Assembly: GCA_027297435.1 (NCBI GenBank)
Contig: JAPUIA010000203.1
Span: forward strand, 1 to 63,919
Source: Gammaproteobacteria bacterium
GTDB lineage: Bacteria > Pseudomonadota > Gammaproteobacteria > Pseudomonadales > Azotimanducaceae
DNA: 63,919 nucleotides
Reading direction: 5' to 3'
Each line of letters starts with the position of its first letter. The stretch's first letter is position 1. This document shows positions 1 through 9,044 of the stretch, piece after piece. The notes under the pieces were generated by a model. That model had not been told where the DNA came from. It worked only from the letters and a program-made list of their open reading frames with translations, and made no database searches. The position numbers were made by a program, and so were the translations under genes.

Positions 1-642
1 CACTACCTGTTGCGCGTGCTGCGCGCACGCAAAGGCGATGCGATAGAGGTATTCGATGGGGCCGGTCGCGAATGGTCGGCCCTCGTCAAAGACGCCAACC
101 CCAAGGCTTGCCGCATCGGCTCGTTGGCGTCAATCGGCAACCGCCCTCACGCGCAACCAGAGGTGCATCTCGCACAGGCCCTCATCAAAGGCGATGCCAT
201 GGATCGCCTACTGCAGAAAGCCACGGAATTGGGTGTTGCCAATGTCTGGCTTTTGACAAGCGAATTCTCCCAGGTCAGCGCCGAGCGCGCGGAAGCTCGC
301 ATGGCGCATTGGCAAAAGATTCTGATCAGCGCCTCAGAACAAAGCCGGCGCATCTATTTACCTGAGCTGCATCCACCCATGCCGATCAAAGTGTTCTTGA
401 ACACCCACCACGGACCGGCCGTGTTCCTGCTACAGCCCGAATCGACACCTTTACCGCGAGACCTTGCGAGGCAAGACACCACCATCATCGTAGGCCCGGA
501 GGGCGGTTGGGCACCCTCGGAGTTGGCTGCTGCAAGCTCGCACGGCGTTGCTTTCCACAGCTTGGGCAACTTGGTGCTAAAGGCAGAGACAATGCCGCTA
601 GCGGCTCTAGCCGCCGTCAGGCACGCCTGGGGATGGATTTAG
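1..642 (+). CDS. rsmE: 16S rRNA (uracil(1498)-N3)-methyltransferase RsmE, 5' end cut by window edge
   Basis: Methylates N3 of U1498 in 16S rRNA of the small ribosomal subunit, using S-adenosylmethionine. The reading frame is open from base 1, and the first residues (HYLLRVLR) already belong to the conserved N-terminal PUA-like domain, so roughly 25-30 codons lie outside the window. The SPOUT methyltransferase part shows the knot motif GPEGGW at about residue 165 and the C-terminal stretch LGNLVLKAETMPLAAL, matching the family's usual LG..VLR.ETA..AAL. The stop TAG at 640-642 overlaps the stop of the convergent chpC gene, leaving no room for a terminator. In many gammaproteobacteria rsmE lies beside gshB; here the Chp operon is between them. 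Confidence 0.95.
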   Translation, partial: HYLLRVLRARKGDAIEVFDGAGREWSALVKDANPKACRIGSLASIGNRPHAQPEVHLAQALIKGDAMDRLLQKATELGVANVWLLTSEFSQVSAERAEARMAHWQKILISASEQSRRIYLPELHPPMPIKVFLNTHHGPAVFLLQPESTPLPRDLARQDTTIIVGPEGGWAPSELAAASSHGVAFHSLGNLVLKAETMPLAALAAVRHAWGWI

Positions 643-1106
643 GTGAGAGAGCGAACCTGCTCTTCGATGTATTCGAGGTTCGGAATGACCGCAGTCTCGG
701 TACCCACTGTAACCACCGCGGTTTCCGCAGGCCCGGGTGACGTCGGCGTGTTCGAGATGTCGTTGTCGCTGAGCTGCACCATCTTCGGCAGCCGATCCGC
801 CGCCAACGCGTAAAACGCGGGTCCTTCGGCCGAGCGGGCACGATTCATGACCACCATGCAGCAGCCGGCCTTGGGCGCGCTGGCGCGACCCTCGCCGTTT
901 AGAACCTCGTAGCGAATGACCGGGATGTTTTCGCCACGCCAGCCGAGCAACCCCAAGCACCAGGCCGGACTTTGCTTCATGGGCTGCATCCGGCGCCAGG
1001 GCACGATCTCTGCAACGCAAATGTTCGGCAACAGCAACTGCATACCCGCAAGAGGAATCATCACGCAGGAAAGTGCTATCTGTTCTTGTGCCACTACTGT
1101 TGCCAT
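639..1106 (-). CDS. chpC: CheW-like adaptor of the Pil-Chp system (ChpC-type)
   Basis: A 155-aa CheW-domain protein, last gene of the minus-strand pil-chp operon. CheW-like features are the segment around residues 20-60 (QLLLPNICVAEIVPW) and LGLLGWRGENIPVIRYE, the usual G-x-x-x-WRG-x-x-VPV strand. In Pseudomonas aeruginosa the equivalent gene, chpC, follows chpB; here it follows chpA after a 4-bp gap and no CheB-type gene is present. It probably links receptor and kinase in the type IV pilus signalling array. The call to ChpC rests on position; by sequence alone it is only a CheW-family adaptor. Its stop codon overlaps that of rsmE. Confidence 0.85.
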   Translation of the reverse strand: MATVVAQEQIALSCVMIPLAGMQLLLPNICVAEIVPWRRMQPMKQSPAWCLGLLGWRGENIPVIRYEVLNGEGRASAPKAGCCMVVMNRARSAEGPAFYALAADRLPKMVQLSDNDISNTPTSPGPAETAVVTVGTETAVIPNLEYIEEQVRSLT

Positions 1107-1110
1107 TTGA

Positions 1111-4100
1111 CTATTCGCTGTTTATCAGTTCATCGATCGTTGCGAGAAGTTCGTTCTCTTGGAACGGTTTGCCTAAAAATTTGTTCACGCCAAGCTCGTT
1201 GGCATGCTCCTGGTGTTTCTCACCCGTGCGGGAGCTGAGCATGATAATCGGCAGCGTACCCAGTCGCTCGTCATGTCGTACTAGGCGCGCAACTTCGAAA
1301 CCGTCCATACGCGGCATCTCGATGTCGAGCAACATGATGTCCGGACGGCGTTCTTGTAGCATTGCAACTGCCTCGACACCATCTTTGGCCACGACCACTT
1401 CCATACCTTGACGTTCGAGCAAGCGACTGGTGACCTTGCGTACGGTCACCGAGTCATCCACGACCATGACACACCTGGCACGGCCCGATCTCGAACGCCC
1501 GCGTCGCGCCGCGCCGCGTTTGTTGGTACCGCGAATCAACGCGAGCAAGTCTAGGATGACGACCACGCTACCGTCGCCGAGTATGGTCGCACCGGAAATT
1601 CCACCGACCCCCGCAAACTGGGTCCCAAGGCTTTTCACCACAATCTCACGGCTGCCTTGCACCGCATCGACGTGTATGGCAATCGACTGGTCGCCCGAAC
1701 GTACGAGTACCACAGGCACTGACGTACGCTGTTCCGCGCTCTGAAAATCACGACCCAGATAATGGCCGAGGTAGCGAACTCGATAGGCAATGCCCGCGTA
1801 CTCGAAGGCTTTACCCTCGCCGGCATACAGCTTCTCGAGCTCTGCCGGCGTCAACAGCACGATGCCCTCGATGGTGTTGAGCGGAATTGCATAAATATCT
1901 TCTTTCACGGCCACCATCAGGGCCCGGTTGACGGAGACCGTAAATGGGACCCGAACGACGAATCGCGAACCCTTACCAGCTCTGGAGTAAATATTGATGC
2001 TGCCACCGAGCTGTTTTACCGCGCTGTGCACCACGTCCATCCCAACACCGCGCCCGGAGATCTGGGTGACCGACTTGGCCGTGGTAAAGCCCGGCGCCAG
2101 TACGAACTGGGAAATTTCGTCATCGCGAAGGTCGGCGTCTGCGGCCATCAGCCCGCGTTCTACCGCCTTTTCGCGCACCGTTTCTATGTCGATGCCGGCC
2201 CCATCATCACTGATCTCGATGACCACATCGCCGCCTTCACGCGACAGCCTCAAATCGATGCGACCCACCTCCGGCTTGCCATTGCCACGACGTAGTGCGG
2301 CAGATTCGATGCCATGGTCGACGGCGTTGCGCAACATATGCTCCAACGGCGCAACCATCCGTTCCAGCAGGTTGCGATCTAGTTCGCCTTCGGCGTTGTA
2401 CGCGTGAAATTCGACTTGCTTGTCCAACTCCTTGGCGATTTGGCGAACGATGCGGCGCAACCGAGGTAACAAACGATTGAACGGCACCATGCGAGTGCGC
2501 ATCAAACCCTCTTGCAGTTCGGTGTTGATGCGTGCTTGTTGAATCAGAAGCGTTTCGGATTCGCGTGCCTTGACGAGCAGGGTTTCTTTTAGGTCGAGCA
2601 TGTCGGATGCGCTTTCCGACAGGCCACGTGATAGCTGTTGCAGGTGGGAATAGCGGTCCATCTCCAAGGGGTCGAATTCCTCGTAAGAGGGACCGTCCTT
2701 GACTTCCTGTCGAAACAGCACTTGGGTCTCGGTCTCGATCTCCAAACGTCGCAACTGTTCGCGAACACGTTCGATGGTGGTTTCCATCTCATCCAGCGCA
2801 CTCGTGAAATCGCTCATGCCTTGCTCGAGGCGAGCCCGAATGATGCTGCTTTCGCCCGCAAGATTGACCAGATTTTCCAGCAATACCGAACCCACACGAA
2901 CCATCTCTTGTCCGGCTCGAGAGTCACGTGGCGCGGTTGCGGGTGTCGGCTCGCGCGCTTGTTGGGCTTCCAGGTCGCTCTTGGGCTCCGGCTGGACGAC
3001 GACCTCCTCGACAGGCGGTACCGGTTCGGTTTGCCGCTCTGCTACCGCCACATCCAGTTCAATCGCTTCTTTGGTACGTTTCAACAGCCCCGCCAACTCA
3101 TCGTGGCGGTCGTGTAACTTGTCGAACATGCCGTCATCGATCGCGCCGCCTGACGCCTGCACGTCGATCAAGAACGACTCGAACTGGTGGGTTAGATCAC
3201 CCAACGTCGTGAGGCCCGATAGTCTGGCCCCACCCTTCAGCGTGTGCAGACCGCGTAGCAGATTCTCCAGGAACAGCAGGTTGGTCGGCTCTTCCGACCA
3301 GTCTTGAATATTTTGGTCGACGGTTTCCATGATCTCGTCGGCCTCCTCGAAGAACACACCGATGATTTCCAGATCCATCTCGTCGGCGTTCGGAACCTCT
3401 ACCGTCGCGGCCTCGTCTAGCACCCCGGTCGGCTGGGCGTCTACGACCTCCTTCAGCTCCACTTCTTCGATCTCGTCCGCGGCTTCCACGTCTTCGACGA
3501 GATCGTCAACGTTGAACGGCGGCTCGTCGTCAACGGATTCTGCCGACGGGAACTCGACAACGTTCGCCTCCACCGTCTCTTGGGGTTCTGCTTCAGACCC
3601 TTCAGCCGCTTCGGGTTGTGCCTCTTTCGATCCTACCGCCGGTCCTACGGCGAAGTCTTCGACGAGGGTTTCCAACCCGGCAATGACGTCATCGGCTTCC
3701 GGCACCGCTTGGTCGGCGGCGATGGCATCTAGCTGTTCCAACAGCCGATCATGGGCCTCTACCAAACCTTGGTATTGCACCTCGGTCAAGAGCCCATTTT
3801 CTAACACCTCATAAGTAGTCGTGAGCGCGGCGGCGAGTTCAGCGATCGCGGTACGTTCGATGGTTTGTGCTGCTTGTTCGAGTTCTCTGAGAGCCGAATG
3901 GACGCTCTCACTCTGCGCGAGATCCAATCCGCCGTCTCGCCACGCCGCCAAAAACTCTTGTGCGTTCATGATGAATTCGATGCCATCAAGCGTGAGCAGC
4001 CGTTGGTTTGCCTCGTTTGAGCCAAACTGCAGGCTCCAGTGATCGGCATCTACGATCGTCTGGGAGGGGTCCGGCGACTCGCCGTCATGCTTCAGCGCAA

Positions 4101-6849
4101 TCACCGTCGCTTCGACCACCGACAACGCTTCGACAAAAAAGCGCCCGGCATCACCCGTCACCGCGACATCTCCGAAATTGGCTCGATAGGCAAGTGCCGC
4201 ATCGTAAATCGGTCCGACCAACAAGCTCACGTCTTCGAGTTCGACCATGGCCGCACTGCCTTTCAAGGTATGCCATGCACGCATGGCGTCCTCGTCCAAC
4301 GACATGCTCGCGTCAGCGCCCTCAACACCGCCAGCGCCTTCAGCGGAATAAACCACTCTGGCAGCCAACACGGCTAGATGTTGTTCGGCCTCCGCGACGA
4401 AGATCGGTATGACTTGAGATAGTTCGTCGTCGGCTGAAGGCTGCACGACCTGATCGGTGGCTCCGGTGGCAGGCGCGTCGGGTGTTTCGGTCTCGTCAAT
4501 GTTGCCGCCCGATGCCATCACGTCGGCACGCTCCATAACGCGGCCAACCGGACCCATGTCCGGCCTGGCACGAACCTCAAAGGCATCACGCAAGCCCGGC
4601 ACTATCTGGAGCGCTTCGCCGACCACAGTAATGAACTGAGGGTTGGCCTGCACCGTGCCATCGATGATGCGGTTTAGCATGTTTTCGACAGACCAGGCGA
4701 GTTCACCAAGCTCAGCTGCGCCGACGATCCGACCGCTGCCCTTGAGCGTATGGAACCCGCGGCGTACCTCGATGAGAGGCTCCTCGTTTGCAGGATTGTT
4801 TTGCCACTGCAGCAGGAGTTCGTTGAGGTTTGCCACTACCTCGGTGACCTCTTCGACGAAGATCTCAACGATCTCTTGATCGGGTTGTTCGACCTCAAAG
4901 GGTTTCGGCGTCTCGCGCTCTATGACTTTGGGTTCGGCCCGCGCTTCGGGTTCAGGTTCGGCTTCCGCCGGTTCCGGTGCGACACCGTCTGCATCTGCGT
5001 CAGCCTCATCGAAATCCAGATCAGTAAGGTCGAAATCTTCGTCTTCTTCCAACTCCAGCGTGGGCACTGCCCGTTCCAGGTCGGCTTCGACCTCGATAAT
5101 TGCCTCTTCTGCCTCTTGGAGCCCCTCCTCGAGTTCAATTTCAAACTCACCTTCGACGCTCGACGTCTCGTCGACCGACGTCTCGTCGACCGTTGCCTCG
5201 TCGACCGGCTCGGCGGCAGGTTTTGCCCCGGGCTTTTCCTCGCCGGCAACGCCAAGCAACGCCAAGCTTTTGTCCACGAGATCGAGAATGTCTTCCGCAC
5301 CCGCTTGGTTGTTTTCAGCGATGCGCTCGAGGTAGTAGTCGATACCGCTGAGCGCATCGGCAAATTGATCCAACCGCTCCCACTCGGGTTTTTCGTCATT
5401 CAGCATTTCGGCCTGGACGACTTGTGCACAGCCGGCCAGCATTCGCGCTGCCCGCGGCAATGGAATCATGTTCAACGCCCCGCATATCACGGCCAACTGA
5501 TCCATTACGCCGTCCAAGTGCCGCGCGTCCCAGCGAGACGACACATAGTCCACAATGCTCTGTTTGATCTGATCGAGACCGTTTCGCGCTTCGTTCACGA
5601 CGGTGCGTTGCGCGTCGCTGGTAATCTTCTCGGTTTGGGTCGGAGCACCTTGTCGATGACTCTTAAGGTTCTCATCGACTTGAACGAGCGACGCTGCTAT
5701 CGCTTCAATGCTGGGCGCGTGGACCGCCCCACCTTTGACCAGGTCGCGCAGCAACGTCACTTGATCCGCGATAATCGCACGTGAGCTCTCAAAGCCAAGG
5801 AGCGACAATGTGCTGCCGATCCGTTTGAGGGGTCCTGTGAGTTCGGCAAGAGTTTCTGTCGACTGGGCATCGGATCGAATAAAAAGGTCGAGTTGGTCGC
5901 CGACCAACGCCAGCTCTTCGCCGAGCGTTTCTGCGGCACTCGCCAGTGCCTGACGGCCTGAAATCGTCAGACCGTCACTCGGGCCAGCGTCGGACCTGAC
6001 CGCCTCTTTGAGGGTGGTGAGCATCTCACTTTGGTGATCGCGTCGTTCGGCGGCCTCCAACAACTGCTCCACTAATTCTTGCGATGCGGGCTTACGCAGC
6101 GCCGCTTCACCTTCGATAGCCAGATCCCGAATTTTCGCATCGACCCGACGCAGCAACTTCACGGCGGCGCTGTCCAGCGGCCCTGAGGCATTCCCCAGAC
6201 TCTCGACAAACTCGGCGAACGCCTGCCACTGGGCTTCTAGTACCGTGTGTTCGCAGACACGTTTCAATCCCAACGCGACCTTCGATAGGGTTTCGACCGC
6301 TCGAGCACGATCGCCACCTCGCAAAATCGAAAGCAAAACCTGTTGGTAGGCGGAGCGAATCTTCTTCACCTTGCCGACGCCGTCGATGCTGGTGAATCGA
6401 TCTACCGCCGAGTCATCGGTCGCCGGCGCCAGAGATTTGACTTCCGACCCAAGCGGTTTCTGTTTGAGATGCGCGCGCAATTCGTTGACGAGCGGTAGCA
6501 TCGGCTGCGTGGTATCCGGCACACCTCGTTGAATTTCTTCGATGTAGCCCGGCAACTCCAAGATGCCCTGCATGAGGGACTGGGCGGCTTCCGGAACCTT
6601 GTCGACCTCGTTACCCAACAACCTCTGCGCCAGCTGTTCAAGGTGGTCGGCCAACAAGCTGACACCCTTCAGTTCCAACATGATCAAGGTGCCGTGTACC
6701 TGGTGTAGACCGGTCAGACACGCACGCATGCGGGTCGATTCCTGACCGGACTCGACGTAAGCCTCGAGGGCTAAACGCGCTTCAACAAGCGTTTCCAGTA
6801 TTTCGCTTTTGGTCCATTCGAGCGCGAAGTTTTCTTGGTCTTGCCCCAT
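1111..6849 (-). CDS. chpA: ChpA/PilL hybrid chemotaxis histidine kinase (multi-Hpt CheA with C-terminal receiver)
   Basis: Central kinase of the Chp (Pil) system controlling type IV pili and, in Pseudomonas, cAMP signalling. The 1912-aa chain shows an N-terminal Hpt-like helix bundle (GLHQVHGTL, His49), three canonical Hpt modules with HTLKG boxes at His700, His860 and His1202, long acidic linkers, a CheA dimerisation region near 1315, and an ATPase core (HMLRNAVDHG near 1507, DDGAGI near 1549, then APGFTTA and GRGVGMDVV). A CheW-like domain follows at about 1650-1770, then a receiver domain with Asp1798/Asp1799, phospho-acceptor Asp1842 and Lys1894. P. aeruginosa ChpA is about 2470 aa with eight phosphotransfer modules, so this one is markedly shorter. 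It follows pilJ directly, without pilK. Confidence 0.95.
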   Translation of the reverse strand: MGQDQENFALEWTKSEILETLVEARLALEAYVESGQESTRMRACLTGLHQVHGTLIMLELKGVSLLADHLEQLAQRLLGNEVDKVPEAAQSLMQGILELPGYIEEIQRGVPDTTQPMLPLVNELRAHLKQKPLGSEVKSLAPATDDSAVDRFTSIDGVGKVKKIRSAYQQVLLSILRGGDRARAVETLSKVALGLKRVCEHTVLEAQWQAFAEFVESLGNASGPLDSAAVKLLRRVDAKIRDLAIEGEAALRKPASQELVEQLLEAAERRDHQSEMLTTLKEAVRSDAGPSDGLTISGRQALASAAETLGEELALVGDQLDLFIRSDAQSTETLAELTGPLKRIGSTLSLLGFESSRAIIADQVTLLRDLVKGGAVHAPSIEAIAASLVQVDENLKSHRQGAPTQTEKITSDAQRTVVNEARNGLDQIKQSIVDYVSSRWDARHLDGVMDQLAVICGALNMIPLPRAARMLAGCAQVVQAEMLNDEKPEWERLDQFADALSGIDYYLERIAENNQAGAEDILDLVDKSLALLGVAGEEKPGAKPAAEPVDEATVDETSVDETSSVEGEFEIELEEGLQEAEEAIIEVEADLERAVPTLELEEDEDFDLTDLDFDEADADADGVAPEPAEAEPEPEARAEPKVIERETPKPFEVEQPDQEIVEIFVEEVTEVVANLNELLLQWQNNPANEEPLIEVRRGFHTLKGSGRIVGAAELGELAWSVENMLNRIIDGTVQANPQFITVVGEALQIVPGLRDAFEVRARPDMGPVGRVMERADVMASGGNIDETETPDAPATGATDQVVQPSADDELSQVIPIFVAEAEQHLAVLAARVVYSAEGAGGVEGADASMSLDEDAMRAWHTLKGSAAMVELEDVSLLVGPIYDAALAYRANFGDVAVTGDAGRFFVEALSVVEATVIALKHDGESPDPSQTIVDADHWSLQFGSNEANQRLLTLDGIEFIMNAQEFLAAWRDGGLDLAQSESVHSALRELEQAAQTIERTAIAELAAALTTTYEVLENGLLTEVQYQGLVEAHDRLLEQLDAIAADQAVPEADDVIAGLETLVEDFAVGPAVGSKEAQPEAAEGSEAEPQETVEANVVEFPSAESVDDEPPFNVDDLVEDVEAADEIEEVELKEVVDAQPTGVLDEAATVEVPNADEMDLEIIGVFFEEADEIMETVDQNIQDWSEEPTNLLFLENLLRGLHTLKGGARLSGLTTLGDLTHQFESFLIDVQASGGAIDDGMFDKLHDRHDELAGLLKRTKEAIELDVAVAERQTEPVPPVEEVVVQPEPKSDLEAQQAREPTPATAPRDSRAGQEMVRVGSVLLENLVNLAGESSIIRARLEQGMSDFTSALDEMETTIERVREQLRRLEIETETQVLFRQEVKDGPSYEEFDPLEMDRYSHLQQLSRGLSESASDMLDLKETLLVKARESETLLIQQARINTELQEGLMRTRMVPFNRLLPRLRRIVRQIAKELDKQVEFHAYNAEGELDRNLLERMVAPLEHMLRNAVDHGIESAALRRGNGKPEVGRIDLRLSREGGDVVIEISDDGAGIDIETVREKAVERGLMAADADLRDDEISQFVLAPGFTTAKSVTQISGRGVGMDVVHSAVKQLGGSINIYSRAGKGSRFVVRVPFTVSVNRALMVAVKEDIYAIPLNTIEGIVLLTPAELEKLYAGEGKAFEYAGIAYRVRYLGHYLGRDFQSAEQRTSVPVVLVRSGDQSIAIHVDAVQGSREIVVKSLGTQFAGVGGISGATILGDGSVVVILDLLALIRGTNKRGAARRGRSRSGRARCVMVVDDSVTVRKVTSRLLERQGMEVVVAKDGVEAVAMLQERRPDIMLLDIEMPRMDGFEVARLVRHDERLGTLPIIMLSSRTGEKHQEHANELGVNKFLGKPFQENELLATIDELINSE
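5161..5205. repeat. 15-bp tandem repeat in the acidic linker of chpA
   Basis: Two perfect copies of a 15-bp unit (CGACGTCTCGTCGAC) at 5161-5175 and 5176-5190 are followed by a diverged third at 5191-5205. Read on the minus strand they encode VDEAT, VDETS, VDETS in the disordered acidic linker that precedes the first canonical Hpt module. The repeat is in frame, so linker length can change without breaking the protein. Confidence 0.85.
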
Positions 6850-6876
6850 CTAAGTTCGTCGCCTCAATCGACCCAA

Positions 6877-8097
6877 TCAAACGTTCTCTGGCAACTTGAA
6901 ACCCTCTACGGAATTACGCATCTCCGCCGCCATGGTGGCCAGCTCGCTAATAGAGTTTGCAGTGATTTCCGATGCGTTAGCCGTTTGCCCGGTGATCTCT
7001 TGGATTACGTTCATGGTGTTGGAAACATGGCCAGCCGAAGCCGCTTGTTGGCGCGCCGCATTCGAGATGTTCTGAATCAACTCTGCGAGCGACGTCGAGA
7101 CACCTTCGATCTCTTCGAGCGCTACCCCTGCGTCTTGCGCCCGCTTAGCACCGCCAACGACCTCTGAGGTCGTCTGCTCCATCGAGATGACCGCCTCGTT
7201 GGTGTCCGTCTGAATGGTCTTCACCAGCGCGGCGATCTGCTTGGTGGCAGCGCTCGAGCGTTCTGCCAACCGTTGAACCTCATCGGCCACGACCGCAAAT
7301 CCGCGCCCGGCATCGCCTGCCATTGAAGCCTGAATAGCCGCATTCAAAGATAGGATGTTGGTTTGATCGGCGATATCGTTGATCAAGGAGACGATGTCGC
7401 CGATCTCTTGGCTACTTTCACCAAGACGCTTGATGCGCTTCGACGTTTCCTGAATCTGTCCGCGAATCGTGTCCATGCCGATGATCGTGTCCTGCACGAC
7501 CTCGGCACCGTTGTTGGCGATTTCTACCGCACGTTCGGCAACAGCCGCGGATTCCGCCGCGTTCGAGGACACCTGGTCGATCGATACGGCCATCTCGTTG
7601 ATCGCCGTCGATGCCGCACCGATCTCTTTTGCCTGGCTTTCCGCCGCTGAGGCTAGCTTCCTTGCCGTGTCTTGCGTGCCTTCGACCGCTTTTGCGACTT
7701 GAAGAGACAAACCGTTGATGTTCGATACCAAACCGCGCAGCTGGTCAATGGCGAAGTTGATCGAATCTGCAATTGCACCCGTAAAGTTTTCCGTCACAGA
7801 AGCATGCACGGTGAGATCACCCTCAGCCAAGTCTGCCAACTCATCCAAAAGCTGCAAGATGGCGGCCTGGTTGCGCTCGTTCTGCGACGCCTGCTCTTCG
7901 AGCTGCTTGCGCGTTCCACGAATCATCACCATGCCGATGAACGCGACCAGCAAAATGCCGGCGACCGCAAACATCAAACTCTGGTTGTTGATCATCGCGC
8001 CTTCTTCCATGAACACGACGTAGACCATGCCTGCCATGGTGCCAGCTAACAACAACATCAAGGTGACTAACAACGGAGATAACTTGCCTGTTTTCAT
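6877..8097 (-). CDS. pilJ: PilJ-type methyl-accepting chemotaxis protein with almost no periplasmic domain
   Basis: Receptor of the Chp array. The C-terminal half is a typical MCP signalling coiled coil with hairpin tip DQTNILSLNAAIQASMAG at about 250; the AIQASMAG variant of the usual AIEAARAG is typical of PilJ proteins. The N-terminus has two membrane segments, about residues 8-29 and 41-59, separated by only about 11 residues, then a HAMP-like linker and GDLTVHASVTENFTG. Pseudomonas PilJ is about 680 aa with two PilJ sensor modules in the periplasm; this protein is 406 aa and lacks them. The start ATG is followed at once by the first membrane segment, and no extra coding sequence lies in the 18 bp up to pilI, so the short form is not a start-site error. 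Confidence 0.92.
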   Translation of the reverse strand: MKTGKLSPLLVTLMLLLAGTMAGMVYVVFMEEGAMINNQSLMFAVAGILLVAFIGMVMIRGTRKQLEEQASQNERNQAAILQLLDELADLAEGDLTVHASVTENFTGAIADSINFAIDQLRGLVSNINGLSLQVAKAVEGTQDTARKLASAAESQAKEIGAASTAINEMAVSIDQVSSNAAESAAVAERAVEIANNGAEVVQDTIIGMDTIRGQIQETSKRIKRLGESSQEIGDIVSLINDIADQTNILSLNAAIQASMAGDAGRGFAVVADEVQRLAERSSAATKQIAALVKTIQTDTNEAVISMEQTTSEVVGGAKRAQDAGVALEEIEGVSTSLAELIQNISNAARQQAASAGHVSNTMNVIQEITGQTANASEITANSISELATMAAEMRNSVEGFKLPENV

Positions 8098-8115
8098 ATC
8101 CCTAATCCTTTCCGT

Positions 8116-8664
8116 TCAGCCCGTTAGTTCCTGCACATCGAAGAACTTGTCATCCCTCAATATGGATTTGAGACGAGCCTCGTAAAACACTCGTCCACCA
8201 TGGCGAAATGCTCCCTTCAAGTACGGTCGTAGCGTTTCAATGCCCTCTGCCGCAATCTCATCTTCAAAACTGTCTTCCAAGAAATGCTGAATGCCGAGCG
8301 ACTGCTCGACCAAAAAACCCGCCACCAAGTCGTCGTCTTCTACAACGAGAACTCGCCACTGGGACTTGGGCAGCGTGGCTTCTAGATTCATGAATTCGTG
8401 CAAGTCGATAATCGGTATCAAACGCCCACGAATGTTGGCGATGCCCAATACCCACGACTTGACCGAGGGCAGCGTGGCCACTTTGGGTATTTTGAGAATT
8501 TCCGCTATCTCACCCATGGGCGCGACGGCCTTGACGCCGCCGATTTGAAATCCCAGGCCTTGCCACTCCGGCTGAACGGTTTCTTTCAACGGCAAGGGCG
8601 CGGCGTTCTGAAACGTCGCGCTCTTGATCTCTTGGAGAATGCTCAGTGCCTGGCTTTTGGCCAT
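8116..8664 (-). CDS. pilI: CheW-like adaptor PilI
   Basis: A 182-aa CheW-family protein linking the PilJ receptor to the ChpA kinase. The CheW fold is seen in WQGLGFQIGGVKAVAPMGEIAEIL and in IANIRGRLIPIIDLHEFM, the conserved N-x-RG-x-x-x-PxxDL strand. It lies between pilH (5-bp gap) and pilJ (18-bp gap) in the standard pilGHIJ order, so the assignment is firm. Confidence 0.93.
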   Translation of the reverse strand: MAKSQALSILQEIKSATFQNAAPLPLKETVQPEWQGLGFQIGGVKAVAPMGEIAEILKIPKVATLPSVKSWVLGIANIRGRLIPIIDLHEFMNLEATLPKSQWRVLVVEDDDLVAGFLVEQSLGIQHFLEDSFEDEIAAEGIETLRPYLKGAFRHGGRVFYEARLKSILRDDKFFDVQELTG

Positions 8665-8669
8665 GACGG

Positions 8670-9035
8670 CTACTCACCCAACACGTGGTTGACGGTGTCG
8701 ATCAGAGTGCGATCGTCCACCGGTTTGACTAGATAGCCACAAGCACCCTGGCGCTCACCCCAAATCCGATCAGCGTCTTGGCTTTTTGACGAGACGATAA
8801 TAACCGGTATGTGGCTGGTCGTTTCGCTGCGCGTGATCTGACGAGTGGCTTGAAAGCCGTTGATGCCAGGCATTACGACATCCATGAGAATGATGTCGGG
8901 CTGTTCGGCACACGCGATATCGATGCCGTCGTTGCCGCTCGTCGCGGTCAACACCTGGTGCCCCTGACGCGCCAGCGCGTTCACGAATTGGTGCGTTTCG
9001 GTCGGCGAGTCGTCTACTACGAGAATGCGTGCCAT
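8670..9035 (-). CDS. pilH: Single-domain response regulator PilH
   Basis: A 121-aa CheY-like receiver with acidic pair Asp8/Asp9, phospho-acceptor Asp52 (IILMDVVMP) and Lys104 (YLVKPVDD). In the Pseudomonas Chp system PilH acts against PilG and is tied to pilus retraction through PilT. No output domain. Second gene of the operon, 9 bp after pilG. Confidence 0.93.
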   Translation of the reverse strand: MARILVVDDSPTETHQFVNALARQGHQVLTATSGNDGIDIACAEQPDIILMDVVMPGINGFQATRQITRSETTSHIPVIIVSSKSQDADRIWGERQGACGYLVKPVDDRTLIDTVNHVLGE

Positions 9036-9044
9036 GGTGCCTAC

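Noticed and set aside
4750-5784. Long plus-strand open frame antisense to chpA
   Set aside because: No family motif; it mirrors the acidic, Glu/Asp-rich codons of ChpA, which leave the opposite strand open.
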